In this document: positions 1-8,893 of the stretch, in pieces | Numbering within the stretch: the first letter of the stretch is position 1 | How the letters are laid out: each line of letters begins with the position of its first letter | Origin: Clostridiales bacterium | GTDB lineage: Bacteria > Bacillota > Clostridia > Clostridiales > Clostridiaceae | Direction of reading: 5' to 3' | DNA: 64,000 nt | Assembly (NCBI GenBank): GCA_012519845.1 | Contig: JAAYPK010000019.1 | Location: 17,583-81,582, forward strand | Notes under the pieces: model-generated | What the model was told of the DNA's origin: nothing | The model's database searches: none | What the model saw: the letters and a program-made list of their open reading frames with translations, nothing else | Position numbers and translations under genes: made by a program

Positions 1-557
1 TTTACTTTTGGATAACTTCCTTCTTTGTAGCCTAAAACCATTGCACCAGCACCGGTTACTGTCCATTGGGCTGTTCTAGCTCTCTGCGAACCATAATCCA
101 GAGGAAATCTAAATTGTCTTTCAGCAGAACTAAAATGTGATGAAGTTGCTGCTACAATATTTTTTGCAAAGCCTCCATCCATCATTAATGCAGCTAGACT
201 TAAAGATTCAGTCATAGTAGAACAAGCTCCATACAGGCCAAAAAATGGGATTTTAAGTTCTCTTGCTGCATATCCTGAAGATATTATTTGATTTAATAAA
301 TCTCCTGCAAATAAATAATTAATATCTTTCTCACTTAATTCTGCTTTTTGTATTGCCATTTTAATAGCATTTAAAAGCATTTCACTTTCAGCTTTTTCAA
401 AACTGTCCTTTCCACAGGTATCATCACTTAAAATTTCATCAAAAAATGATTTTAATGGTCCTTGCCCTTCTTTAGGCCCAACAATTGAAAATGCAGATAT
501 TATTTGTGGAGGATTGGCAATTTCAATAGTTTGCATTCCTTTTCTCTTACTAATCAT
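1..557 (-). CDS. spoVAD: Stage V sporulation protein AD, 3' part cut by the window edge
   Basis: The reading frame is open from an ATG at 557 to the left edge (about 185 codons), so the C-terminal half is missing. The start is fixed by AAAGGAG six bases upstream. The translation has the thiolase-like fold signature of SpoVAD, including PFFGLYGACSTMTESL and a run ending VTGAGAMVLGYKEGSYPKV. SpoVAD is a soluble protein of the spore inner-membrane SpoVA channel and binds dipicolinic acid during uptake into the forespore. It follows spoVAC by 11 bases, the usual clostridial spoVAC-spoVAD order; spoVAE would be expected just beyond the edge. Identification is by recognition of the family. Confidence 0.93.
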   Translation of the reverse strand, partial: MISKRKGMQTIEIANPPQIISAFSIVGPKEGQGPLKSFFDEILSDDTCGKDSFEKAESEMLLNAIKMAIQKAELSEKDINYLFAGDLLNQIISSGYAARELKIPFFGLYGACSTMTESLSLAALMMDGGFAKNIVAATSSHFSSAERQFRFPLDYGSQRARTAQWTVTGAGAMVLGYKEGSYPKV

Positions 558-568
558 CTTCTTCTCCT

Positions 569-1018
569 TTAAAACATTAATATAATATATCGTATTATTC
601 CTATTATTACAGATGCTCCTATACCATATACTAAAACTGGACCGGCTATAGTAAACATTTTTGATGCTACACCAAAGACAAATCCTTCTTTCTTAAATTC
701 TATAGCTGAAGAAACAATTGCATTTGCAAAGCCTGTAATTGGAACTACTGTTCCAGCTCCTGCAAATTCCGCAATTTTGGAATAAACACCCATTCCAGTT
801 AATAATGCTCCTAAAAATACCATTATTATTGATGTATAGCTTGAAACGTCTTCTTTACTAAATCCATAACTCTGTAAAAAGTTAGAAAAGCCTTGACCAA
901 TGACACATATTAATCCACCAACAATAAATGCTTTAAGGCAATTAGTGAATATCTTAGGTTTAGGTTTCACTTCTTCAGCAATATTATTAAATTTGGCAAT
1001 TATTTTTTTTTCCTTCAC
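569..1018 (-). CDS. spoVAC: Stage V sporulation protein AC, DPA channel membrane subunit
   Basis: A 149-residue integral membrane protein with about four hydrophobic segments, including KAFIVGGLICVIGQGF and the AGAGTVVPITGFANAI stretch typical of SpoVAC. In the family it is a mechanosensitive channel component through which Ca-dipicolinate enters the forespore and leaves at germination. The start is a GTG at 1018, chosen because GAGGAGGG lies seven bases upstream. It is cotranscribed with spoVAD. A forespore (sigma-G type) promoter is plausible immediately upstream, overlapping the sigF terminator. Confidence 0.93.
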   Translation of the reverse strand: MKEKKIIAKFNNIAEEVKPKPKIFTNCLKAFIVGGLICVIGQGFSNFLQSYGFSKEDVSSYTSIIMVFLGALLTGMGVYSKIAEFAGAGTVVPITGFANAIVSSAIEFKKEGFVFGVASKMFTIAGPVLVYGIGASVIIGIIRYIILMF

Positions 1019-1062
1019 AAAACTTCCCTCCTCAATTATAATAATATTATTTTATTTATTAA

Positions 1063-1091
1063 TATTATTTGTAAAAAAATAAAGGTTATAC
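1063..1091 (-). promoter_or_regulatory. Possible sigma-G/F-type promoter for spoVAC-spoVAD
   Basis: On the minus strand GTATA (1087-1091) is followed after 17 bases by AATAATA (1063-1069). This resembles the forespore sigma-G pattern GnATA, 17-18 bases, CATnnTA, with one mismatch in the -10. It lies about 45 bases before the spoVAC GTG and its -35 sits inside the sigF terminator hairpin. AT-rich background makes chance matches easy, so this is only a candidate. Confidence 0.35.
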
Positions 1092-1118
1092 TTAATATTT
1101 AAATATTAAGCATAACCT
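1073..1118 (-). terminator. Rho-independent terminator after the spoIIA operon
   Basis: An 18-base arm at 1083-1100 pairs with 1101-1118 with a single mismatch, giving an almost loopless long hairpin. On the minus strand it is followed by a T-rich tract (1073-1082). It lies about 110 bases past the sigF stop, so it should end the spoIIAA-spoIIAB-sigF transcript and insulate spoVAC. Confidence 0.8.
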
Positions 1119-1227
1119 AAGAAACCTTACATAAGAACAATTAAATCCTTATATAAAACTTCTAAATTAAAATTTAAAACTGTTTTTTTAAAAAAAATTG
1201 GGGGATCTTCTTTATATAGTTTTAAAT

Positions 1228-1974
1228 TTAATTTTCTGTTTCTAATTTTTCTTTCATAATTTTAAGTACCTTCTTTTCAATTCTTGATACTTGTACTTGA
1301 CTTATTCCAAGCATTTTTGCTACTTGCATCTGTGTCTTATCTTTAAAATATCTTAAAATTATTATTCTTCTTGAATCACTGTCTAAACTTCTTAAAGCTT
1401 CCTTTAATTCAATTCTATCAATTAATCCATCATCATTTTCAATGGTCTTCTCACCTAACTTATCAATAAGTAAAACAGGTACACCATCATCTTGATGAAT
1501 TGTATCATACAAATACTGTAAACTTGAACTAGACTCAATTGCTACAATAACTTCTTCTACACTTATGCCTGATGCTTTAGATATTTCCTCAATAGTTGGT
1601 TCTCTATTTAATGTTTTTACTAAATCTTCTTTGCAAAAGTGTATTTTCCTTGCTAAAGTTTTTACAGTTCTGCTTACTTTTATCATACCATCGTCTCTTA
1701 AAAATCGTTTAATTTCTCCAAGTATCATAGGAACAGCATAAGTAGAAAATTTAACATTAAATGAAGGATTAAAATTGTTTACAGCTTTAACCAAACCCAT
1801 ACATCCAATTTGAAAAATATCCTCATACTCATATCCTCTATTAATAAACTTCTTACTAATTGACGATACTAATGGTAAATTTATTTTTATCAATCTATCT
1901 AGTGCTTCTTTGCTTCCTTCTTTAGCTAGTAAAAGTAACTCTTCATTATCATCATAATTATAATCATTATTCAT
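1228..1974 (-). CDS. sigF: RNA polymerase sporulation sigma factor F
   Basis: A 248-residue sigma-70 family protein, the first forespore-specific sigma factor. Region 2 shows YEYEDIFQIGCMGLVKAV and the promoter-melting stretch KFSTYAVPMILGEIKRFLRDDG. Region 4 carries a helix-turn-helix around QMQVAKMLGISQVQVSRIEKK. It is the last gene of the spoIIA operon, 10 bases after spoIIAB, the anti-sigma factor that holds it inactive until septation. The SigF/SigG families are alike in sequence, but the spoIIAA-spoIIAB context makes sigF the clear call. It ends before a strong terminator. Confidence 0.97.
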   Translation of the reverse strand: MNNDYNYDDNEELLLLAKEGSKEALDRLIKINLPLVSSISKKFINRGYEYEDIFQIGCMGLVKAVNNFNPSFNVKFSTYAVPMILGEIKRFLRDDGMIKVSRTVKTLARKIHFCKEDLVKTLNREPTIEEISKASGISVEEVIVAIESSSSLQYLYDTIHQDDGVPVLLIDKLGEKTIENDDGLIDRIELKEALRSLDSDSRRIIILRYFKDKTQMQVAKMLGISQVQVSRIEKKVLKIMKEKLETEN

Positions 1975-1984
1975 ATACTTTCAC

Positions 1985-2416
1985 CTAACTTACTAGTCCT
2001 ATTTTCTTTGTTAATACCACCTTTGTACCTTTTCCTTCTTCACTTTCTACTTCCATTGAATCCATAAATGTGTCCATTACTGTAAAACCCATTCCTGACC
2101 GTTCTAAATCTGGTCTTGAAGTATATAATGGTTCTACAGCTTTAGAAATATCTTTTATTCCTCTTCCATAATCAATAACCTTTACAGTTATTGTTTTATC
2201 TTTTATTTCAGCTTCAATTTCTATTATTCCGTTGTCATTACCTTCATAGCCATGAATAATTGAATTTGTAACCGCTTCTGAAATTGCTGTTTTTATATCT
2301 GAAATCTCTTCAACAGTTGGATCTAATTGTGATGCAAAGGCAGCAATAGCAACTCTTGCAAATCCTTCATTTTGAGATTTGCTTTCAAATTCAATTTTCA
2401 CTTTATTTTCATACAT
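1985..2416 (-). CDS. spoIIAB: Anti-sigma F factor / serine kinase SpoIIAB
   Basis: A 143-residue GHKL-fold ATPase. The N box ([10 protein letters not shown]), the DYGRGI box and the SGMGFTVM box of this kinase family are visible. SpoIIAB binds and inhibits sigma-F and phosphorylates SpoIIAA on serine, so the partner switch depends on its nucleotide state. It sits between spoIIAA and sigF with 13- and 10-base gaps, the standard tricistronic spoIIA arrangement. Confidence 0.97.
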   Translation of the reverse strand: MYENKVKIEFESKSQNEGFARVAIAAFASQLDPTVEEISDIKTAISEAVTNSIIHGYEGNDNGIIEIEAEIKDKTITVKVIDYGRGIKDISKAVEPLYTSRPDLERSGMGFTVMDTFMDSMEVESEEGKGTKVVLTKKIGLVS

Positions 2417-2429
2417 ATTTACCCCTCCA

Positions 2430-2765
2430 TCACATACATTTCAACGCTTCCGCTATATCCTTATAGTTTTTTATTATTTTAAATAATCCTGAAAGTTCAA
2501 AAACTTTTTTTGCAGTATTACTAATATTAGCTATACATATATCTCCATCCCGTGACTTCATCTTTTTATATCGTCCTACTACTGCTCCAATACCAGAGCT
2601 ATCCATAAAATTAACTTTTCCAAAATCTAATATAACTTTGTTTATATTATCTTTATCTATTCTATCATCAATTTTTACTCTCATTTCCTCAGCATTATGA
2701 TGATCTAATTCACCTATTAGTTTTACAATTAAAATATCATTGTTTTTTTGAAACTCTAGATACAT
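2430..2765 (-). CDS. spoIIAA: Anti-anti-sigma factor SpoIIAA
   Basis: A 111-residue STAS-domain protein. The phosphorylatable serine lies in the [14 protein letters not shown] motif. Unphosphorylated SpoIIAA binds SpoIIAB and frees sigma-F in the forespore. A longer reading from an ATG at 2792 is possible, but the start at 2765 is preferred. It has AAAGGAGGC at the right distance, and the predicted promoter -10 element overlaps the upstream ATG, so that ATG would lie outside the transcript. Confidence 0.95.
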   Translation of the reverse strand: MYLEFQKNNDILIVKLIGELDHHNAEEMRVKIDDRIDKDNINKVILDFGKVNFMDSSGIGAVVGRYKKMKSRDGDICIANISNTAKKVFELSGLFKIIKNYKDIAEALKCM

Positions 2766-2792
2766 AAGTTTAAAGCCTCCTTTGCATTTCAT

Positions 2793-2822
2793 ATTCTAAC
2801 ATAGTTAATTATGTAATGTCAA
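2793..2822 (-). promoter_or_regulatory. Sigma-A-like promoter of the spoIIA operon
   Basis: Minus strand TTGACA (2817-2822), an 18-base spacer and TAGAAT (2793-2798). The -35 is a perfect consensus and the -10 has one mismatch. The TTAGAAT end could also serve as part of a sigma-H -10 (GAAT), but no good sigma-H -35 is seen. Transcription would begin near 2786, just ahead of the spoIIAA ribosome-binding site. Confidence 0.6.
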
Positions 2823-2841
2823 CCAATTTATGTAAAAAATA

Positions 2842-2880
2842 AACCCTATAGGATATTTGTATTATTTTACCTATAGGGTT
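2842..2880 (-). terminator. Terminator of the Lon-family protease gene
   Basis: Perfect 11-base arms (2842-2852 and 2870-2880) with a 17-base loop are followed on the minus strand by TATTTTTTAC. The hairpin begins 5 bases after the protease stop codon at 2885 and separates it from the spoIIA promoter. Confidence 0.85.
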
Positions 2881-2884
2881 ATAT

Positions 2885-5215
2885 CTATTTAATAGCAAAT
2901 TTGTATTTTTCAATTTCTAATTTTACTTTTTTATTTATTTCATTTATATTACAATCAAGCATAATTTCTAAAGCATCTTCTAGATTTTCCATAGTATAAA
3001 TATGGAATTCTCCTTTAGTGATACTTTCCTCAACTTCATTACTTAAAATAAGCTCATTAACATTTGAATTAGGAATAATAACTCCAAGACCTTTTGATAC
3101 TCCCATATACTTACCTATTTTATAGAAGCCTTCTATTTTCTCGTTTATTCCTCCAATAACTTGTACTTCCCCTAATTGATTTAAAGAACCAGTAACTGCT
3201 ATATTTTGTTTTATTGGAATCTTTGTTAATGCAGAAATCATACTTATAATTTCTGCAACTGAGGCGCTATCTCCATCTATTATTCCATATGTCTGTTCAA
3301 AGCACAAATGAAAATCTACAGGTAATTGTTCATAAGGATTAATAAAATTAGCTAAAATACCACTTAAAATATTAATGGATTTTTCATGAATACTTCCTGA
3401 CAAATTACTTTCTTTTTGTATATCGATTATCCTTCCACTACCTCTATAAGCAATACAAGTTACCCTTATTGATTTGCCAAACTTTAAAAAGCCAAAATCA
3501 ATAACAGCTAATCCATTAATTACCCCAATCTTTTTCCCTTCTAAAGACACTTTTATTTTATTGTCTTTATACATTTCATTTATTTCATTTTGTATATTTT
3601 TCTCTGTATAAATAATTTGAAATATATCTTCTTTATCTATTTCTTTTTTCCCTTCCATAGCAACCTTGTTTCTAGCCAAAACTAGTATTTTATCTATTTC
3701 TTCTATATCCATTAATATTTTTTCTTTATTTTCAGTTAATCTACATAGATATTTGGCTATTTCTCTAATAACTTCTTTACTTAAATTATTTATGCCGTAT
3801 TTTATGGCTCTATTTTCTATAAACTTTTTAATTCCTTTTCTTTTGATATTATCCATTTTTATAGATTTATCCATTTCAATAATTATGGGAAATAACTTTT
3901 TAAAATCTTCATCTGAATTATATAGTATTTCATAGCTTTCATAATCACCTATTAAAATAACTTTTACATTTACCGGTATAGGCTCTGGTTTTATACTGTT
4001 TAAAGATAATAACTCAAAATAATTTTTACTACAATCAATATTTACCTTGCCACTTAGTAATATTTTTTTAAGTGCAAAATAGCTATAATTATTACTTATT
4101 AATTCATTTAATCTTATAATTATGCATCCTTCATTTGCAAGTAATATTGAACCTGGATAAATTAAAGAAATATCAGTATCATAACTTCCATTTTGATTTT
4201 CAAATTCTATATTACCTAATAAATTAACAACTGTTGAATTTTCTTCATAAATAACTCTTGGATTTTTATATTCACTATTATCTACTAATACAGACGCATT
4301 ATATAAATCTAAGATTTTATTAATAGCATCCACATCATTCTCCGGACTAATACTATAATTCTCTACTAATTTTTTCTCTATCTGTGTAAATATTTTTTCC
4401 AAATAGTCATAAGCATCATTATCTAAAATATATTCTATTAATAAGGCATGTTTATCCTCTTCAAATTTTTCATTTATATAATCTCTATAAATATCTTTTA
4501 GTCTTACCATTGATGTTTCTTCTATTTTCTTTATTTTTTCTAATACAATTTCAGCTTTTACTTTTAATTCACTAGCCTTGTATATTATTTCATCCTTTTT
4601 GTCATCTTCTAATTCATCATATTCCTTTTCAGTCATAGCTTCGCCATCATTTAATGGAATAAAAGCAAAACCGCTATTACTAGCCTTTACATCGAAGCCT
4701 TCTTTTTTAGATAAATTAATTAATTCATTAATATAGCTACTTCTTTTAGAACTAATGGATTCTATAATAATATCTTTTTCTTGTTCTGATGATGAATTAT
4801 TGAATTCACTACAAATATCAAAATACTTATTTTTTATTTCTTCCAAATCTCTGCAAAAATTTTTTCCTCTACCATTCCCTAAGAAAAGTACTTTTGGTTT
4901 TTTTACATCTTCATAAGTTACATAACAAATATCCTGTGGTTTCTCCTTATTTATATATATTTCTTCTATATATTTTACCACAGTATTAATACTTTCTTTT
5001 GAAAATGAATCCACTAAATACACATTGTAATTTTCCTCTTCTATATTAACAGCATTTCTTATATCCTTATATGCAGTTAGGATTTGGGGAATATCCTTGA
5101 GTTCAATATCTTTTTCATCGTCATCTAAATCTATATTAAATAATATTTCCTTAGGAGTTAATTTTCTTTTCATTATTACCCACTTAAATTTGCTGTCTTT
5201 TACAGCATTGCTCAA
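2885..5215 (-). CDS. Lon-family (S16) ATP-dependent protease, AAA_32/COG1067 type
   Basis: A 776-residue protein whose C-terminal third is a Lon proteolytic domain. The catalytic serine lies in DGDSAS (Ser650) and the lysine in GGINEKIEGF (Lys693). These are 43 residues apart, the spacing of the Lon Ser-Lys dyad. The N-terminal part belongs to the divergent LonB-like AAA group. No canonical Walker A is seen, only a GNGRGKNF segment near residue 120, which departs from GxxxxGK[ST]. It could be a specialised protease with altered ATP use. It is a single-gene unit next to the spoIIA operon; its substrate is unknown. Confidence 0.85.
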   Translation of the reverse strand: MSNAVKDSKFKWVIMKRKLTPKEILFNIDLDDDEKDIELKDIPQILTAYKDIRNAVNIEEENYNVYLVDSFSKESINTVVKYIEEIYINKEKPQDICYVTYEDVKKPKVLFLGNGRGKNFCRDLEEIKNKYFDICSEFNNSSSEQEKDIIIESISSKRSSYINELINLSKKEGFDVKASNSGFAFIPLNDGEAMTEKEYDELEDDKKDEIIYKASELKVKAEIVLEKIKKIEETSMVRLKDIYRDYINEKFEEDKHALLIEYILDNDAYDYLEKIFTQIEKKLVENYSISPENDVDAINKILDLYNASVLVDNSEYKNPRVIYEENSTVVNLLGNIEFENQNGSYDTDISLIYPGSILLANEGCIIIRLNELISNNYSYFALKKILLSGKVNIDCSKNYFELLSLNSIKPEPIPVNVKVILIGDYESYEILYNSDEDFKKLFPIIIEMDKSIKMDNIKRKGIKKFIENRAIKYGINNLSKEVIREIAKYLCRLTENKEKILMDIEEIDKILVLARNKVAMEGKKEIDKEDIFQIIYTEKNIQNEINEMYKDNKIKVSLEGKKIGVINGLAVIDFGFLKFGKSIRVTCIAYRGSGRIIDIQKESNLSGSIHEKSINILSGILANFINPYEQLPVDFHLCFEQTYGIIDGDSASVAEIISMISALTKIPIKQNIAVTGSLNQLGEVQVIGGINEKIEGFYKIGKYMGVSKGLGVIIPNSNVNELILSNEVEESITKGEFHIYTMENLEDALEIMLDCNINEINKKVKLEIEKYKFAIK

Positions 5216-5402
5216 GTAGTTCCCTCCTTTTTATTTTACTTACTATATTAATATTCCTATATGCATGATTTAGATATTGTTTTTTATAATAAAAGCTGCT
5301 ACAAAAGATTCATTCTTAATATTTTTGAGCCATTTAGTAGGTTCTAAAATTTGTTTTTGATGTTCTATTAAGACACTATAATTTTTTTAAATTTCCTATA
5401 CT
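5216..5402. other. Intergenic stretch with no intact gene
   Basis: Between the protease start (TTGAGC-ATG side, with AAGGAGGGAAC upstream of 5215) and the trpB terminator. One minus-strand frame at about 5280-5390 is open for about 38 codons and reads like protein (it contains ILEPTKWLKN), but it has no start codon and no ribosome-binding site. It may be a relic or chance. Confidence 0.4.
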
Positions 5403-5450
5403 AAAAAAGAGCTTATAGCAAGTTCTTTATTGGACTTGCCACAGCTCTTA
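5403..5450 (-). terminator. Terminator of trpB
   Basis: Stem AAGAGCT...GGCAAGT pairs with ACTTGC...AGCTCTT (5407-5450) and on the minus strand is followed by TTTTTT. It lies 17 bases after the trpB stop codon. Confidence 0.85.
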
Positions 5451-5466
5451 ATAATATGAATATAAA

Positions 5467-6633
5467 TTAAATTAATTTATCCATTAATTCTGCTACGTCT
5501 TTATCTCCTCTACCAGACAAATTGATTATTATGTAGTCTTCTTTTGAAATATTTTTAGCATATTCTATTCCATAATAAATTGCATGGGCACTTTCAATTG
5601 CAGGTATAATACCTTCCAATCTAGATAATAACTTAAATGCACTTAAGGCTTCATTATCTGTACAAGGTACATATTTTGCCCTTCCTATTGATTCTAAGAA
5701 TGCATGTTCAGGCCCAATTCCTGGATAATCTAGTCCTGCTGAAATAGAATAAACTTCCTTTGGCTCACCATTTTCATCCACAATACATTTTGTTTTCATT
5801 CCATGAACTACTGCAACCTTTCCCTTTGTCATTGTAGCTGCATTTAAATCTGTATCTAATCCTTTACCTGCCGCTTCAACTCCTATAAGTTCTACATTTT
5901 TCTCATTAATAAATTCTGAAAAAGCTCCTATTGCATTACTTCCTCCACCTACACATGCTATTACTGCTTTTGGAAGTTTCCCTTCAGCTTCTAATCCTTG
6001 TTTCTTTGCTTCAATACTTATTATTTTTTGAAATTCTTTTACCATAGCTGGATATGGATGTGGTCCAACAGCTGATCCTAAAACATAAAAAGAATTATCA
6101 ATATCCTTCACCCATTCACTTATAGCTAGGTCAACAGCTTCTTTTAAAGTTCTTGTACCAAATAATGCTGGTACTACCTTTGCTCCTAAAAGCTCCATTC
6201 TAAATACATTAAGTTCTTGTCTCCTCATATCTTCTTCACCCATATATACTACACAATCCATTCCCATTAATGCAGCAACTGTTGCAGTAGCAACACCATG
6301 CTGTCCAGCTCCTGTTTCTGCTATAACTTTCTTTTTTCCCATTCTTTTTGCTAAAAGCATTTGTCCTAAAACGTTATTTATTTTATGTGCTCCAGTATGA
6401 TTTAAATCTTCTCTTTTTAAGTAAATTTTACACCCTCCTGCATAATTACTTAATCTTTCAGCATAATATAGTGGATTTTCTCTTCCAACATATTGTTTTA
6501 AATAATAATTATATTCATCTAAAAATTCTTTATCATCTTTATATTTAAGAAATGCTTCCTCTAATTCATTTAATGCTGCAATAACATTTTCAGGTAAAAA
6601 TTGTCCCCCAAATTCTCCATAAAATTTTTCCAT
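5467..6633 (-). CDS. trpB: Tryptophan synthase beta chain, orphan
   Basis: A 388-residue PLP enzyme that joins indole and serine to give tryptophan. The TrpB1-type N-terminus ([12 protein letters not shown]), the PLP lysine in HTGAHKINN, the ETGAGQHG loop and the glycine-rich phosphate site ([10 protein letters not shown]) are all present, and the length is normal. The start at 6633 (ATG with GGGGGAG upstream) is preferred to an in-frame TTG at 6648. No trpA or other trp genes are in the window, so the role here is probably tryptophan synthesis from scavenged indole. The gene stands behind a 118-base leader with two hairpins. Confidence 0.96.
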   Translation of the reverse strand: MEKFYGEFGGQFLPENVIAALNELEEAFLKYKDDKEFLDEYNYYLKQYVGRENPLYYAERLSNYAGGCKIYLKREDLNHTGAHKINNVLGQMLLAKRMGKKKVIAETGAGQHGVATATVAALMGMDCVVYMGEEDMRRQELNVFRMELLGAKVVPALFGTRTLKEAVDLAISEWVKDIDNSFYVLGSAVGPHPYPAMVKEFQKIISIEAKKQGLEAEGKLPKAVIACVGGGSNAIGAFSEFINEKNVELIGVEAAGKGLDTDLNAATMTKGKVAVVHGMKTKCIVDENGEPKEVYSISAGLDYPGIGPEHAFLESIGRAKYVPCTDNEALSAFKLLSRLEGIIPAIESAHAIYYGIEYAKNISKEDYIIINLSGRGDKDVAELMDKLI

Positions 6634-6648
6634 ATTTATCTCCCCCAA

Positions 6649-6766
6649 ATTACATATTAGTAAAAAAGAGCCTACTATCCCTCAAAGGGACCATAAGCTC
6701 CTGGCGTCACCTAAATATTACCTTAAGCTGACTTTAGTTAATTATATATAAATCAATCCACTATTG
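6649..6766 (-). promoter_or_regulatory. Structured leader with terminator hairpin between dinB and trpB
   Basis: On the minus strand a first stem (GTCA...TGAC, about 6702-6742) precedes a strong hairpin at 6668-6700 (GAGC...GGCTC arms of about 14 bases with one mismatch and a few G-U pairs) followed by six T. The hairpin may simply terminate dinB. Alternatively the two stems may be an attenuator for trpB, since no separate trpB promoter is visible after it. None of the T-box consensus (AGGGUGGnACCGCG) is present. Confidence 0.5.
6662..6700 (-). terminator. Intrinsic terminator downstream of dinB, upstream of trpB
   Basis: Arms 6668-6681 and 6687-6700 with a five-base loop, then T6 on the minus strand. 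The T-run ends about 29 bases before the trpB start codon, so transcription must read through it or be regulated at it. Confidence 0.75.
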
Positions 6767-7822
6767 TCAATTATTATTAAAAAAATTTAATTGTTCACTT
6801 TTTTCTTCTTTAAATGATGAAATACTAAGTCCTATTAATCTTAAATCCTTTTCAAGATTTTCATTATCTAATATTTCTTTTGCTACATTATATATATCCT
6901 CACAGTGTTCAATATAATGCAATAAAGTTTTACTCCGAGTATGGCTTTCAAAATCCTCTGTTTTGTACTTTACAGTAATAGTCCTTCCTCTTAATCTTTT
7001 TCTCTTTAATATAATACTTATTTCTTTTGAAAAATCCCTTATATAATTTAAAAGTTCATTTTTATCTGATGAATTTATTCTTAATGTTCTTTCTTTACCA
7101 ATTGATTTTCTTTCCCTACTTACTACTACATCTCTATTATCTATGCCTCTTATTCTAAAATAAATATCAATACCAAGCTTACCCAAATACTCTAAAAAGA
7201 ATTCCTTTGGAAGTTCATAGATATCTTTAACATAAAATAATCCCATATTATTAAGTTTTTTTACTGTTTTTTTACCTATGCCAAAGATTTTTCCAAGTGG
7301 TAAAGGTAATAATATTTCCGGAACCATTTCTTCTTTTATTACCATAATACCGTTTGGCTTATTCCAATCAGATGCAAGCTTTGCCAAAAATTTATTATAT
7401 GATATTCCTACTGACAATGTTAATCCTAATTTATTCATTACTTTTTTCTTAATATATAAAGCTACTTTATATCCGTACTCATAATCTTTTTCACCTAAAT
7501 CTAAAAAAGCTTCATCTATAGAAAGTGGTTCTATTATATGGGTAACTTCACTAAAAATACTAAATATTTCACTTGATATTTCTTTATATCTATTCATTCT
7601 TACAGGAACATAAATACCATTAGGACATAAGTTTTTAGCCATAAAAATTGGCATTGCAGAATGGATTCCATATTTTCTTGCCTCATAAGAGCAAGTTGAT
7701 ACTACACCTCGTTCACTATTTCCGCCAACTATAACAGGCTTCCCTTTTAACTTAATATTATCCATCTGTTCAACTGATGCAAAAAAAGCATCCATATCTA
7801 TATGTAAAATAATCTTCTTCAT
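6767..7822 (-). CDS. dinB: DNA polymerase IV (Y family)
   Basis: A 351-residue translesion polymerase. The metal-binding residues lie in IDMDAFFASVE at the N-terminus and SIDEAFLD near residue 103. Helix-hairpin-helix thumb and little-finger regions follow. The C-terminus carries a beta-clamp binding motif (EQLNFF). Length and motif order are normal. It starts 4 bases after the upstream DUF4003-like gene and is probably cotranscribed with it. No LexA box was looked for successfully near the operon start. Confidence 0.95.
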   Translation of the reverse strand: MKKIILHIDMDAFFASVEQMDNIKLKGKPVIVGGNSERGVVSTCSYEARKYGIHSAMPIFMAKNLCPNGIYVPVRMNRYKEISSEIFSIFSEVTHIIEPLSIDEAFLDLGEKDYEYGYKVALYIKKKVMNKLGLTLSVGISYNKFLAKLASDWNKPNGIMVIKEEMVPEILLPLPLGKIFGIGKKTVKKLNNMGLFYVKDIYELPKEFFLEYLGKLGIDIYFRIRGIDNRDVVVSRERKSIGKERTLRINSSDKNELLNYIRDFSKEISIILKRKRLRGRTITVKYKTEDFESHTRSKTLLHYIEHCEDIYNVAKEILDNENLEKDLRLIGLSISSFKEEKSEQLNFFNNN

Positions 7823-7826
7823 ATTA

Positions 7827-8774
7827 TTATAGGACTTCTTCTATCAGTCCTTGATTTTTGCTTACTATAAATGAATATACACTAATGGATAATAATTCCT
7901 GAAGGAATTTTTCATTTTTGTCTCTGTTAGAAAATGCAATTAATGAAATTGCTATTAATACTCTAAAACTTTTATCCATATAATTCTCATATTCATATTC
8001 CTCACTACAAAGATAATCAATTACTTCATTAATCTTATTACAGTATTCCTTTGGATGATATTTCCCAGCTGCAATCCCCCAAAAAGGTAAGTATTGATGA
8101 CTTATTTTTATACCTTCTTCTTCAAATTGCAATAATAATTGTTTTGTACGAATTATTGTACTATTATTTCTATTTAACAGCAAAGCTATAATAAGTCCCT
8201 GCACACTATTCTTTGAAAACATATTTAATTCCATTAAAGTGTCAAAATTATTCTTAAGATATTGATTTACTATATTTTTATCTTTGCAAACTAAGGAAAG
8301 AAGAGCGCACTCTAAATAATCTTCTTCATTAGTAAGATTATCATACTCCTCCTTCATACTTTTAAAAATATCACACATTCTCATTTCAAAATCAAACATA
8401 TCTTCTTCTTTTCCATGTTTTATTAATGCATAAGCTGCTAAAGTCAAATATTTACTATCCTTAAATCCCATTTCAATTAATTCATCATATATAATAAGCA
8501 TCTTTTTAATAAAAAAATCTTCATTTTCTTCCTCAGCTATTAAAAAAGATAGCATATATAAAATATCACCTCTAAATGATGACATTCTAGAAGTTTTTTC
8601 TTTTATAGTTGTTCTTATTTTTTTTATTTTCTTTAATGGTATTTCTTTTTTAAAATTTGCATAAATTATAGCTGCAAAATGATTAGTATAATCTCCATCA
8701 AATCTAAACTCTTCTCTAAATTTTCTATAATTATATATAGTTCTATCACATATTTCTTTTAATTTTTTCTCCAT
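7827..8774 (-). CDS. DUF4003-like conserved protein of unknown function
   Basis: A 315-residue soluble, helix-rich, acidic protein. The overall pattern (N-terminal helices, an RTTIKEKTSRMSSFRGDILY segment, a central LIEMGFKDSKYLTLAAYAL segment, a YLPFWGIAA segment) recalls the DUF4003 family of Bacillus and Clostridium, though I cannot confirm this without a profile search. No signal peptide, membrane segment or catalytic motif is evident. It is followed after 4 bases by dinB, so the two are probably one operon. This hints at a stress or DNA-damage setting, but that is inference from position only. Confidence 0.55.
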   Translation of the reverse strand: MEKKLKEICDRTIYNYRKFREEFRFDGDYTNHFAAIIYANFKKEIPLKKIKKIRTTIKEKTSRMSSFRGDILYMLSFLIAEEENEDFFIKKMLIIYDELIEMGFKDSKYLTLAAYALIKHGKEEDMFDFEMRMCDIFKSMKEEYDNLTNEEDYLECALLSLVCKDKNIVNQYLKNNFDTLMELNMFSKNSVQGLIIALLLNRNNSTIIRTKQLLLQFEEEGIKISHQYLPFWGIAAGKYHPKEYCNKINEVIDYLCSEEYEYENYMDKSFRVLIAISLIAFSNRDKNEKFLQELLSISVYSFIVSKNQGLIEEVL

Positions 8775-8893
8775 CCCAAGCCCTCATTTCTAATAAGATA
8801 AATTATTCATCTTATTTTTATTATACTATATCCAAATTAAATACATCTTAAAAAATTATTAATTACTCTTAATAAGTAAATTTTAACAATTCC

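Noticed and set aside
900..1082. Plus-strand frames opposite real genes, for example 900-1082, 12578-12856 and 20167-20511
   Set aside because: They lie antisense to well-identified genes, lack ribosome-binding sites and encode low-complexity or hydrophobic shadows of the true frames.
5280..5390. Minus-strand open frame of about 38 codons containing ILEPTKWLKN
   Set aside because: It has no start codon or ribosome-binding site, and in such AT-rich DNA a stretch this long can be open by chance. It is mentioned only as a possible relic.
6649..6766. T-box (tryptophan) leader before trpB
   Set aside because: The conserved T-box bulge sequence and a specifier loop with a Trp codon are not found, and the region is too short for stem I.
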